Of a stretch of DNA of 17,562 nucleotides, positions 1 to 6,713 are shown in pieces. A program made the translations under genes and the position numbers. A model generated the notes under the pieces. The model was not told the DNA's origin. It made no database searches and saw nothing but the letters and a program-made list of their open reading frames with translations. The stretch is from an uncultured Collinsella sp. (GTDB lineage: Bacteria; Actinomycetota; Coriobacteriia; Coriobacteriales; Coriobacteriaceae), in the NCBI GenBank assembly GCA_900761995.1, contig CAAFEY010000190.1, forward strand, positions 1-17,562, written 5' to 3'. Positions within the stretch are counted from its first letter, which is position 1. Each line of letters begins with the position of its first letter.

Positions 1-147
1 GATGGCATCTGTACCGAAGGCGCAGCCCAAGGTAGGGTTGCAGGCCGCGTCACCGGTGCAGGTGTCATCCCAAAGAGAAGAGAGGATGCAATTGTTGGAC
101 CAACGCTCGCGGAACAGGCGCGTGTAGATAACGATACGCTGGTACAT
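1..147 (-). CDS. Hypothetical protein, 3' end outside the window
   Basis: The reading frame is open from an ATG at 147-145 to the window edge (49 codons seen) and is preceded by a good ribosome binding site (GGAG, 7 nt upstream). The visible product begins MYQRIVIYTRLFRERW and continues with a segment containing four cysteines (residues 20, 30, 36 and 42). I recognise no family. It lies on the same strand as the agmatine operon, but a terminator and a chain of hairpins separate the two, so it is probably a separate unit. An in-frame stop lies about 14 codons upstream of the ATG. It is clearly not carbamate kinase, the expected missing member of the operon. Coding status is moderately supported by the RBS and the open frame only. 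Confidence 0.5.
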   Translation of the reverse strand, partial: MYQRIVIYTRLFRERWSNNCILSSLWDDTCTGDAACNPTLGCAFGTDAI

Positions 148-194
148 AGATACTCCGATCAAAACGGTCGCGCTCGCAACCGGAAACTATCAGC

Positions 195-278
195 AATTGA
201 ATACGCGTCTGACCTGGGAAATTCAAGCGAACAATTGGCCTAACCCGCAATAAATCCCAGATCAGACGCGTACTCAAT
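195..278. repeat. Long imperfect inverted repeat
   Basis: Arms at about 195-219 and 255-278 can pair over about 24 bp with two mismatches (shared part ACGCGTCTGA, then CTGGGA). The loop is about 36 nt. No T-run follows on either strand, so this is not a standard terminator. It sits between the agmatine operon terminator and the ribosome binding site of the next minus-strand gene, where it could act as a leader structure. Confidence 0.6.
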
Positions 279-287
279 CAAAGAGGC

Positions 288-319
288 GGGCACTCCGAAG
301 TGGAGGCAACGGAGTGCCC
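288..319. other. Perfect 10-bp hairpin
   Basis: GGGCACTCCG (288-297) pairs perfectly with CGGAGTGCCC (310-319) across a 12-nt loop. Read on the minus strand it follows directly after the T-run of the agmatine operon terminator, so it may be a second structural element of the same 3' end. Confidence 0.6.
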
Positions 320-323
320 AAAG

Positions 324-421
324 AAAAAACCCAGCCGACCAAGACATCAAGTAGCAGCCCATCAATGCCCCGAGATGGTCACGGTGCGGTTCACCGACTG
401 TCCGATTGATCGGCTGGGTTT
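324..421 (-). terminator. Probable intrinsic terminator of the agmatine operon
   Basis: Arms 327-342 and 406-421 pair over 16 bp with one wobble. On the minus strand the stem ends in a run of six T (complement of 324-329). The loop is long (about 63 nt), which is unusual for an intrinsic terminator, but stem strength, T-run and position about 100 nt after the agmatine deiminase stop codon fit. Confidence 0.6.
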
Positions 422-508
422 CTGAGGTGCGGCAGATTCCCGTGAAAGAGGAGCGCCGCGTACTTTGGTACGCAAGCGACGAATGAACGGGAAGGTGCCG
501 TGCCTCAG
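422..508. other. Nested hairpin just after aguA
   Basis: Outer arms 422-443 and 487-508 pair over 22 positions with about four mismatches. Inside them is a perfect hairpin of 6 bp with a 4-nt loop (GCGTAC at 458-463, GTACGC at 468-473). It starts 12 nt after the agmatine deiminase stop codon and is probably a 3' untranslated structure of the operon mRNA. Confidence 0.55.
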
Positions 509-520
509 GAAGCCAGACAA

Positions 521-1726
521 TTACGCGGACGGCTCCTGCTGCGTGATGCAGTGGATGTTGCCGCCGCCGAAGACGACCTGCTCGGACTGAACGCCGACGC
601 ACTTGTAGACGCCCTCGCCCCAGACCTCGTCGTAGATCTTCTGGAGCGTGTCGACGGCCAGCTGGTCGTTCTCGTCGCCGTACTGCGGGACGATAACGCC
701 GTGGTTGGTGACCAGGTAGTTCATGTAGGAGGCGATCAGCGGCTCGTCGGGGACGCGAGGCTCGGCGTTCTCGTCGGCGTCGATGGTGTCGCAGGAAGCC
801 TGGTCCATGAACAGCGGGTTCACGGGCATGCAGAGCTTGTAGACCTTCATCTTGCGGCCCTTGGCGTCAACGGCGTTGGAGAGGGTCTCGTAGGCAGCGT
901 GGCACTGCTCGTAGAACGGATACTCGGGATCGTCGGTCCAGATGCAGGCCATGACGCCCGGGGCGATGAACGTGGCGACGTCGTCGATGTGGCCGTTGGT
1001 CTCCTCGGGGTCGATGCCCTCCTTGACCCAGATGACCTTCTCGACACCCAGGTAATCCTTGAGGTGCTCGTCCATGTAGGCGCGAAGCTCCTCGCTCCAG
1101 GGCTCAAACTTCTTGTGGTACTTGGGCCAGATGGACTCGGGATCCTCTTCCTCCTCGAGCACCGCAGAGCAGGTGCGGCCCGGGGAAAGCAGGCACTGAT
1201 CGGTCACGACAAGGGTGCCCTCGCCGTCGACGGTGATGGAGCCGCCCTCGAGGATCATGTCGTCGGGACGATAGCGGCGGCAGCCGGAGAGCTCAGCCAT
1301 CTTGAGGGCAATCTGCTCGTCCTTGTCCCACGGGAAATAGAGGCCGTCGACGAGACCGCCGTAGGCGTTGAAGTGCCAGTGGTTGGCGCGCTTCTCGCCC
1401 TTGCCGTTGATGACGTAGGTGGCGGCGGTGTCGCGGAACCAAGCGTCGTCGGTGGTCATCTCGATAACGGTGACGTTCTCGTCGTTCTCAAAGACGGCCT
1501 TGCAGTTGGCATAGTCGACCTGGTTGGCGCACATATAGACCGGGGTGAACTCGGAGATGGCGCGGGCGATGGCGGCATACTGCTTCTGGGCCGGCTTGGC
1601 GCCGTGGGCCCAGGTGTCGGTGCGGTGGGGCCAGCCCATCCACACGCGATCCTGCGGGGCGAACTCGGCGGGCATGAAGAAGCCGTCGGCCTTGGGGGTG
1701 GACTCGGACTCGGTGATCGTACGCAT
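521..1726 (-). CDS. aguA: Agmatine deiminase
   Basis: Converts agmatine to N-carbamoylputrescine and ammonia in the cytoplasm, the first step of the agmatine deiminase pathway. The 401-residue product shows the family blocks in order: PAEFAPQDRVWMGWPHR (19-35), WFRDTAATYV (96-105), EGGSITVDGEGT (160-171), GHIDDVATFI (245-254, with the catalytic His246) and GGGNIHCITQQ (387-397, with the nucleophile Cys393). The ATG at 1726 was chosen over an upstream in-frame start because GGAGG lies 8 nt before it and the family N-terminus begins there. The protein is about 30 residues longer than typical family members; the extra part is an acidic then aromatic segment near 185-218, between the GGS block and the catalytic histidine. 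It is the last gene of the operon, separated from the exchanger gene by 367 bp of structured sequence. Confidence 0.95.
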   Translation of the reverse strand: MRTITESESTPKADGFFMPAEFAPQDRVWMGWPHRTDTWAHGAKPAQKQYAAIARAISEFTPVYMCANQVDYANCKAVFENDENVTVIEMTTDDAWFRDTAATYVINGKGEKRANHWHFNAYGGLVDGLYFPWDKDEQIALKMAELSGCRRYRPDDMILEGGSITVDGEGTLVVTDQCLLSPGRTCSAVLEEEEDPESIWPKYHKKFEPWSEELRAYMDEHLKDYLGVEKVIWVKEGIDPEETNGHIDDVATFIAPGVMACIWTDDPEYPFYEQCHAAYETLSNAVDAKGRKMKVYKLCMPVNPLFMDQASCDTIDADENAEPRVPDEPLIASYMNYLVTNHGVIVPQYGDENDQLAVDTLQKIYDEVWGEGVYKCVGVQSEQVVFGGGNIHCITQQEPSA

Positions 1727-2093
1727 AAGATTTCCTCCAAATCGAACGATCGCTTGCTGCGGGCGGGTTACCCGCAGCCTAAAACCAAGAGATGATAGGC
1801 GCCCGTTCCCCGGCAAAGGTCGGGGCGCCCGGTGCCGGTTTTCACGGAATCGCACCGGCAAGCGACGACGTAACCAAGTGCGCGGAGACAAAACGCACGA
1901 AGGATACGGAAGAGAGATTGGGGTGGGCGGTGGTTACCGGAGCTATCGCTCACACCCACCCCGGGGAATGGTTAGCAAACCTGTCGCTTGGGCACGCCTC
2001 CGAAGAGGCTAGAGTGCCCGGAGTCGGGAACGACAAGCCCGACGAAGCGCACGTTGGTACGCGAGGAGGGTTGGAGCCCCAGAACCGGGTGCT
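1727..2093 (-). other. Structured intercistronic region between aguD and aguA
   Basis: This 367-bp gap has no convincing gene. It holds a chain of strong hairpins: 1756-1778 (8-bp perfect stem just before the aguA ribosome binding site), about 1798-1829 (GC-rich), about 1831-1859 (GCCGGT/ACCGGC), 1920-1962 (8-bp stem GGGGTGGG/CCCACCCC enclosing a GAGC-GATA-GCTC hairpin) and 1990-2019. The last, read on the minus strand, is a GGGCAC/GTGCCC stem enclosing a GCCTC/GAGGC stem capped by a TTCG tetraloop. It could be a processed spacer, an attenuator or an undescribed cis-regulatory RNA. No known riboswitch class is recognised. Confidence 0.55.
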
Positions 2094-3533
2094 CTAGTTC
2101 TCCTCGGCCTCGGCGGCCTCCTCAGCGAGACGCTGGGCTGCGAGCTCAGGGGTCAGACCCTTGTACTCTTCCTTGCGGCCCTTGGCGCTGACGACGCGGA
2201 CGACCTCGCCGATGAGCACGAGCACGATGAAGATGACGATCATCGGGAGCTTGTCGCCAATTTCAGCGGCGGAGAACGGAACCAGGGTTGCGACGATGGC
2301 CAGGACCAGCTCGATGCAGGGGATGGCCAGCATGACCTTCATCATCGCGCCCTTGAACGGGAACGTGAAGATGCGCTCACGGTTGGGGTCGTTCTTACGA
2401 AGGTTGAGGAACGCCGGGAACATCGGGATGTAGGTGAGCAGCAGGAAGACGACGGAGGTGCCGAAGAGCATCCAGAAGACACCGTTGGAGATGGCGTCGA
2501 TGGGCACCAGCTGCAGGCAGAGAACCAGGGAGGCAACGACAGCGTTGACCAGGTTGGCGCCGTTGGGCATGTCGTCATCCGAGATCATCGAGGCGAAGAC
2601 CTTGGGCATGTTGCCGTGCTCAGCAGCATAGCGAGCGACGGAGTTGACGCCGAAGGACCAAGCAGCCATGTTGGCGAACAGGGTGATCAGGAAGGCGATG
2701 CAGATGACCTTGAAGAGCATGGAGTCGCCCACCATGGTCTGAACTGCGACGATCATGCCGTAGTCGGGGTCGATGGAGTCGGCCGGCACGGCGGCGCCGA
2801 TGCCGAAGCCGGCGAACAGGTAGATGACGGCGATAGCCACGCCACCGACGATGATAGCCTTGGGAATATCGCGAGCGGGATCGGCCATGTCGTCGGTCAT
2901 GGTGCAGATGACCTCGAAGCCCATGAAGTTAAAGATGATGATCGACAGGTAGCCGAGAGCGTTGGTGTTGGTGAGCTCGGGCAGGAAGGTGGCAGCGGAC
3001 ATGTCGTTCGCAAAACCGTTCTCCATGGCATACCAAATGCCCAAAGCGCCAACGATAACGGCGACGGCGACCTTGATGATGGCGCCACCGTTAAGGACCC
3101 ACTCGGAGTCGGCCGCCTTGGAGCGGCCCATGAGGTAGACGATCCACACAAAGGCAAGATCGATACCCATCTTGGCGATCAAGTTGAACTCGACGCCAAA
3201 GACCATGCCCAAAATGTCGGGGAACATGGTAGCCAGCGAGGCGATCCACAGCGGGTAGTTGACCCAGTAGTAGTACGAGATGCGGGCGCCCCATTTGTCG
3301 CCCAGGCCATCGCGTACCCAGTCGTAAATGCCGCCCTCGCCGTCATAGGTGGTACCGAGCTCGGCGACAACCATGCCGTAGGGAAGCAGGAAGGTCAGGA
3401 TCAGGAAGATCCACCAGAAGAACTGCTGGTTGCCAATGGCAGCAGCAGGAGCGGCGGCCTCGCAAACGAAGACGACGCAGATGATGGTCGAAATGACCGT
3501 CAAGAAGGAAAGCTTTTTCTTTCCGTCGCTCAT
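2094..3533 (-). CDS. aguD: APC-family amino acid/polyamine transporter, probable agmatine/putrescine exchanger
   Basis: An inner-membrane permease of 479 residues, the usual size for APC-superfamily antiporters with about 12 membrane helices. The N-terminal helix region (about 10-60), the segment GTTYDGEGGIYDWV (about 60-73) and many later hydrophobic stretches are typical of the amino acid exchanger group; the C-terminus is a charged tail rich in glutamate and alanine. The sequence alone does not show the substrate. I infer agmatine uptake in exchange for putrescine because the gene sits between putrescine carbamoyltransferase and agmatine deiminase, the same content as the enterococcal and lactococcal agmatine operons. 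The ATG at 3533 has GGAG 7 nt upstream. The alternative is a general arginine/ornithine-type exchanger. Confidence 0.85.
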   Translation of the reverse strand: MSDGKKKLSFLTVISTIICVVFVCEAAAPAAAIGNQQFFWWIFLILTFLLPYGMVVAELGTTYDGEGGIYDWVRDGLGDKWGARISYYYWVNYPLWIASLATMFPDILGMVFGVEFNLIAKMGIDLAFVWIVYLMGRSKAADSEWVLNGGAIIKVAVAVIVGALGIWYAMENGFANDMSAATFLPELTNTNALGYLSIIIFNFMGFEVICTMTDDMADPARDIPKAIIVGGVAIAVIYLFAGFGIGAAVPADSIDPDYGMIVAVQTMVGDSMLFKVICIAFLITLFANMAAWSFGVNSVARYAAEHGNMPKVFASMISDDDMPNGANLVNAVVASLVLCLQLVPIDAISNGVFWMLFGTSVVFLLLTYIPMFPAFLNLRKNDPNRERIFTFPFKGAMMKVMLAIPCIELVLAIVATLVPFSAAEIGDKLPMIVIFIVLVLIGEVVRVVSAKGRKEEYKGLTPELAAQRLAEEAAEAEEN

Positions 3534-3564
3534 GATGAGCTCCTTCGCTCAGTCTTGGACAGAT

Positions 3565-3640
3565 CCGAGGCCCTAAGGTATTAAGGCAATTGCTTGGGCC
3601 TCGGTGAGCGGGCGACAGGAGACGAGCATCCGCCGCCCGC
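3565..3640 (-). other. Two hairpins between ptcA and aguD
   Basis: Within the 133-bp gap, CCGAGGCCC (3565-3573) pairs perfectly with GGGCCTCGG (3596-3604), and GCGGGCG (3608-3614) pairs perfectly with CGCCCGC (3634-3640). Neither is followed by a convincing T-run on the minus strand, so they are more likely mRNA stability or processing structures than full terminators. Confidence 0.5.
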
Positions 3641-3666
3641 AAACGTGCTTTTAGAAGCCTTGAGGC

Positions 3667-4740
3667 TTAGAGCTGCTCGAGAGCCTCGAGAGCGGCGTGG
3701 AGCTCAGCCTTGGCGGAGTACTCGACACCCTCGTCGTTGAGCGGGGTGCGCTTGCCCAGGGCGGCAAGGAGAGCACGGATGGAGTGCTTGCGGTTCTCGG
3801 CCTCGACCCAGCACAGGGAGCGCTCGGGATCGTCCATGACTTCGTCGACGACCTCCTCGTTGCGGGTGGCCGGCAGGCAGTGCATGAACTTGGAGTTGGG
3901 GCCGGCAAAGTTCATCATGTCCATGGTGACCTGATACTTGGGATAGAACACGTCCATGTAGTTCTCGCCCGAGACCTCCTCGTCGTACAGGCCATACCAC
4001 ACGTCGGTGTAGATGAAGTCGGCGCCCTTGATGCACTCGATGTCGTCGGAGATGACGACAGAGCCGCCGGAGACCTTGCAGTTCTCCTCGGCGATGGCCA
4101 TCATCTGCTTGCCGAACTCGGCGCGCTCCTCGACGGTGCCAACGTGCAGGCCGCCGTCGGGGATCTGGTGGCCCTTAGGTCCAAACTGGACAAACTTCAT
4201 GCCGACCTTGGAGGCGATGAACATGAGGGAGACGCAGACCTGGGTGGCGTCGCCGATGAAGGCCAGGGTGCAGTCCTCGATCTTCTTGCCCTCGGGGAGG
4301 TTCTCGAGCATGGTCATGAGGTCGCCCATCTCCTGCGTGGGATGGTTGAACTCGGACATGCCGTTGATGACGGGCACAGCGGAGCCCTCGGCGAGGCCGA
4401 CGACGTCCTTGTGACGGTCAACGCGAGCCATCATGATGTCGAGCAGCGAGCCCATAACGCGAGCGGTGTCGCCCAGGGACTCGTGACCGCCGAGCTGGAT
4501 GGTGCCAGGGCCATAGAACTGAGCATGGCCGCCGAGGTCGGTCATAGCGGTCTCGAAGGAAAGACGAGTGCGGGTGGAGACCTGCTGGAAGATCATGCCA
4601 AGGCTCTTGTTGCGGAGCAGGTGCGGATAATAACCGTCAACCTTGATGGCCTTCTTCATTGCCAGGCCAAGATCCTCAATAGCCAGGATCTGCTCTTTGG
4701 TGAAGTCGTTGGTGTCGATGAAATCCTTAGGCAGTGCCAT
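3667..4740 (-). CDS. ptcA: Putrescine carbamoyltransferase
   Basis: Catalyses phosphorolysis of N-carbamoylputrescine to putrescine and carbamoyl phosphate. The 357-residue product has the transcarbamylase signatures STRTR (55-59, carbamoyl phosphate binding), HPTQ (133-136) and HCLPA (287-291). In place of the ornithine-binding loop ending in SMG of ornithine carbamoyltransferase it has DVWYGLYDEE (246-255), the mark of the putrescine-specific branch. The start was placed at the ATG at 4740 (MALPKDF), with AAAGGAA upstream; the frame is open 27 codons further up, but that stretch lacks family similarity. It is the promoter-proximal gene of the minus-strand operon and faces a LuxR-type regulator across a control region with nested dyads. 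Ornithine carbamoyltransferase is the alternative, which the loop and the neighbours speak against. Confidence 0.93.
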   Translation of the reverse strand: MALPKDFIDTNDFTKEQILAIEDLGLAMKKAIKVDGYYPHLLRNKSLGMIFQQVSTRTRLSFETAMTDLGGHAQFYGPGTIQLGGHESLGDTARVMGSLLDIMMARVDRHKDVVGLAEGSAVPVINGMSEFNHPTQEMGDLMTMLENLPEGKKIEDCTLAFIGDATQVCVSLMFIASKVGMKFVQFGPKGHQIPDGGLHVGTVEERAEFGKQMMAIAEENCKVSGGSVVISDDIECIKGADFIYTDVWYGLYDEEVSGENYMDVFYPKYQVTMDMMNFAGPNSKFMHCLPATRNEEVVDEVMDDPERSLCWVEAENRKHSIRALLAALGKRTPLNDEGVEYSAKAELHAALEALEQL

Positions 4741-4864
4741 GTCGATTTCCTTTCCGCCGGTCTTGCCGACTATTACTATGAGGCGCTCGAACATCACGCC
4801 TCGTGTTGACAAGACCATCATTCACCCGTATGCAATTTTTACCTAGTTTATTCGGGATTAAAGA

Positions 4865-4952
4865 CCGTTCACGGAGTTACACCCCCTCTAAACCAATATA
4901 AACCCGCAGGTCAAGAGTTTACAGGGGGTTTACCATCTAGAACCGCGAACGG
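4865..4952. promoter_or_regulatory. Nested dyads in the divergent agmatine operon/LuxR control region
   Basis: Two pairs of inverted arms lie almost on the same axis. The inner pair is ACCCCCTCTAAAC (4881-4893) and GTTTACAGGGGGT (4917-4929), with 12 of 13 positions pairing. The outer pair is CCGTTCACGG (4865-4874) and CCGCGAACGG (4943-4952), 9 of 10. The centre (4898-4914, minus strand) carries the 17-bp core TTGACCTGCGGGTTTAT also found in palindromes near 10786 and 15170. The 330-bp gap must hold the promoters of both units; TTGACC on the minus strand is a possible -35 box, but I see no good -10. It may be the operator of the adjacent LuxR regulator. Confidence 0.5.
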
Positions 4953-5070
4953 TATACGGCTATGCTGTATCTCGGCGCCTAATCCGCAATGAAACGAAGG
5001 GTTGAGACGTCTATATCCCACAAGGTATACAGAGCTCGGCCATAGAATAAATGAGATGGGACGGTGGCAG

Positions 5071-6036
5071 ATGAACACCCTGATGTTCTTCTATACCCTA
5101 GCGATACTCGTGATCTGTATTGTGACGGCGGTGCTCTCGCTTGCCGCCTATGCCTCATCTCGTCGACGCTTCTTTATCTATGGCAGCGGCGTATTTATCT
5201 GCTATGCCATCGAGATGACCGAGATTTTCTTTTTTGAATACACGCTGCAAAACCAGAGTTTTCCAGCCAGCGACTATTACTCAATTACCATGCCTGTGTT
5301 GCGGACCTTTGTGGCGACCGCTTCGCAGGCTTTTATTTGGCTCATTGCCATGGATTTGCTCGACAAGCATTCAAAAAAGCAGTTTGTCATTCCCGTCGCA
5401 ACGTTCTTGCTGAGCGAGCTGCTGATTATCGTCGCTGTCCCCTACGGCCCCATTCATCAATGGCTCTACTACACGATGCGTCAGGTATTCCTTGTTTTCG
5501 TGGGGCTATATATCTTTTGGACGGCACGCAAGAGCACACAAGTCGAGCTGAAGGCACGCGTTAACAACCAACGAAAGCACCTGATTATCGGCGCTATTCT
5601 GGTCGGTTGCATCGTTGCCGAGGATTTCTACAACATTCTGATTGTCCCCATGAGTCTGGCGCCCTCTTGGCTGCAACTATATCTGTCCGAGCGCAACTTT
5701 AGCGAAAACGTCTTTGCCTGCTACTTTGCGATTCTGCTGATCATCTACTCCTACCACGTGCTTTCAATCCGCATGCAGGAGGAGCCCGAGGAAAAGAACG
5801 TCAGCGATCTTGATCGACACATCGAAGAGCAGATGCCCTTCTATCGCAACGCCTACAAGCTCTCCAACCGTGAGACCGAAGTTATGCGTCTGGTCGTACT
5901 GGGCAAATCGAACCAAGAGATCGCTGACGAGCTATTCCTTGCCGTGGGCACCGTCAAGACCCACATCCACAACATCCTGGTCAAAACCGAACAGCAAAAC
6001 CGCACGACGCTCATCCTCCACTTTTGGAAGCGATAA
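5071..6036 (+). CDS. Membrane-anchored LuxR-family transcriptional regulator
   Basis: A 321-residue protein with about seven hydrophobic segments (about 5-28, 35-57, 73-95, 105-123, 131-150, 170-192, 213-233), a charged linker (236-260) and a C-terminal LuxR helix-turn-helix (264-321). The HTH has LSNRETEVMRLVVLGKSNQE then IADELFLAVGTVKTHIHNIL, the classical recognition pattern. Such 7TM-LuxR regulators are common in Coriobacteriia and are thought to sense a ligand at the membrane. Divergence from the agmatine operon suggests it controls agmatine use (inference). The ATG at 5071 is favoured (GGGACGG upstream); an ATG at 5056 and a TTG at 5002 are in frame. Its last ten codons (TTLILHFWKR) recur as a remnant at 10591-10620. 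Confidence 0.87.
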   Translation: MNTLMFFYTLAILVICIVTAVLSLAAYASSRRRFFIYGSGVFICYAIEMTEIFFFEYTLQNQSFPASDYYSITMPVLRTFVATASQAFIWLIAMDLLDKHSKKQFVIPVATFLLSELLIIVAVPYGPIHQWLYYTMRQVFLVFVGLYIFWTARKSTQVELKARVNNQRKHLIIGAILVGCIVAEDFYNILIVPMSLAPSWLQLYLSERNFSENVFACYFAILLIIYSYHVLSIRMQEEPEEKNVSDLDRHIEEQMPFYRNAYKLSNRETEVMRLVVLGKSNQEIADELFLAVGTVKTHIHNILVKTEQQNRTTLILHFWKR

Positions 6037-6075
6037 CCTGCCAAAAAGGGACAGGTTTATTTTGGCAGGTTTTAT
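6037..6075 (+). terminator. Intrinsic terminator right after the LuxR stop codon
   Basis: CCTGCCAAAA (6037-6046) pairs perfectly with TTTTGGCAGG (6060-6069) and is followed by TTTTAT. It begins at the base after the stop codon. A second terminator follows, giving a tandem pair. Confidence 0.85.
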
Positions 6076-6089
6076 CTGGGTAAACGCCA

Positions 6090-6131
6090 AAAACCGCCGC
6101 GAGGGAGCTACTTTCCCTCGCGGCGGTTTTC
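6090..6131 (+). terminator. Second, very strong terminator hairpin
   Basis: A perfect 17-bp stem (6090-6106 with 6114-6130) and a 7-nt loop, with A-run and T-run ends so that it can work on both strands. Near-identical GC cores recur at 10674-10708 and 10875-10911, so this appears to be a house-style terminator in this genome. Confidence 0.9.
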
Positions 6132-6150
6132 TAGCTCACGCTTTCTTTCG

Positions 6151-6287
6151 TCTCAATCTGTAACATATGGAGACCAAATCGCCGTCTTACTGTTACAGAT
6201 CGAGACGAGTTACAGAACGCGCGTCGAATAATCTCAATCTGTAACAGGTAGAAGCGTTTTTGCCAGTCAGATGTTACAGATTGAGAT
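6151..6287. repeat. Array of four alternating 16-bp repeats with 40-bp period
   Basis: Repeats lie at 6151-6166, 6191-6206, 6231-6246 and 6272-6287, reading TCTCAATCTGTAACAT and its reverse complement in turn (inverted copies read TGTTACAGATYGAGAY). Start-to-start distances are 40, 40 and 41 bp, with unrelated spacers of 24, 24 and 25 bp. Copies 3 and 4 form a perfect 16-bp stem; copies 1 and 2 pair over 14 bp plus one wobble. A partial fifth motif (GAGTTACAG) follows copy 2. The array fills the gap between two convergent transcription units and starts 15 bp inside the left edge of the island. The rest of this 320-bp gene-free stretch shows nothing else I recognise. Confidence 0.85.
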
Positions 6288-6357
6288 AAACGAAGGAGCG
6301 GTAGCGTTAAACAAGTCCGCCACAAAGTTATTCGGAGAGATCCGATCCTAGAGTTGT

Positions 6358-6711
6358 CTACCAGGTACGATATGTGCACTGATATTTTGTCTCAAACCCG
6401 GGCATCCCGTTGCCGCGTGGGCTTAACGCGGCACCCGTATAGAGAATCGTTTGCCCCGTACGAGAATACGAAGTTTTGAAAGACAGCCTCTTGTATGTCT
6501 GGTCGAAACAATCAACATTCTCGCTCGGGTGGTTCGCAGTGGAGAACGACTTGTAAGTGTCCAAGACGTCCGCTGTCACAAGACGACAAGGCGCGACAGA
6601 ACCTGCATCTGGTTTCGCCGTCGCACAAACGGGAATTGTGACCATCGACAGGGTAAGCATAAAACATGCGAACATTGCCTTCACAAAGTTCTTCGTTACA
6701 TGGCGTTTCAT
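6358..6711 (-). CDS. Small secreted protein of unknown function
   Basis: The 117-residue product has a clear signal peptide: basic start MKRHVTKNFVK, hydrophobic core to about residue 27, and a likely cleavage after CATA (about 32). The mature part of about 85 residues has three cysteines and an aromatic, basic C-terminus (KYQCTYRTW). I recognise no family. GGAAAGGAAG lies just upstream of the ATG, and the start is only 2 bp after the stop codon of the ABC exporter gene, so the two are almost surely co-transcribed and translationally coupled. That suggests the protein is exported with, partners with, or is protected by the transporter system. No double-glycine leader or lantibiotic-like core is visible, so bacteriocin precursor is only one possibility. 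Confidence 0.75.
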   Translation of the reverse strand: MKRHVTKNFVKAMFACFMLTLSMVTIPVCATAKPDAGSVAPCRLVTADVLDTYKSFSTANHPSENVDCFDQTYKRLSFKTSYSRTGQTILYTGAALSPRGNGMPGFETKYQCTYRTW

Positions 6712-6713
6712 GG

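Larger units (their letters stand above)
6002..6135 (+). repeat. Direct repeat, copy A: LuxR 3' end plus tandem terminators
   Basis: Copy A (134 bp) matches copy B at 10586-10716 (131 bp) with about seven substitutions and one 3-nt gap. It spans the last codons of the LuxR gene, its stop codon and both terminators. The two copies bracket the 4.45-kb island between them in direct orientation. Confidence 0.9.

Noticed and set aside
288..319. Plus-strand intrinsic terminator
   Set aside because: The hairpin is followed on the plus strand by A residues, not T, and no plus-strand gene precedes it.
500..1795. Long plus-strand ORF (431 codons) over agmatine deiminase
   Set aside because: It lies opposite a gene with all catalytic motifs; the product is a Leu/Val/Gly/Asp-rich shadow typical of GC-rich antisense frames.
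1831..1860. Resemblance to part of a cobalamin riboswitch (GCCGGTGCGATTCCG)
   Set aside because: No B12 box or other conserved blocks nearby, and the downstream gene has no link to cobalamin.
3667..4740. Ornithine carbamoyltransferase
   Set aside because: The SMG ornithine loop is replaced by DVWYGLY, and the neighbours are agmatine genes.
3697..4809. Long plus-strand ORF (370 codons) over putrescine carbamoyltransferase
   Set aside because: Antisense shadow of a clear transcarbamylase gene; no domain pattern of its own.
5002..5070. N-terminal extension of the LuxR regulator from a TTG at 5002
   Set aside because: No properly spaced ribosome binding site, and the added residues precede the first membrane helix without family resemblance.
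6151..6287. CRISPR mini-array
   Set aside because: Spacing is regular, but the repeats are only 16 bp, alternate in orientation, and no cas genes are present.
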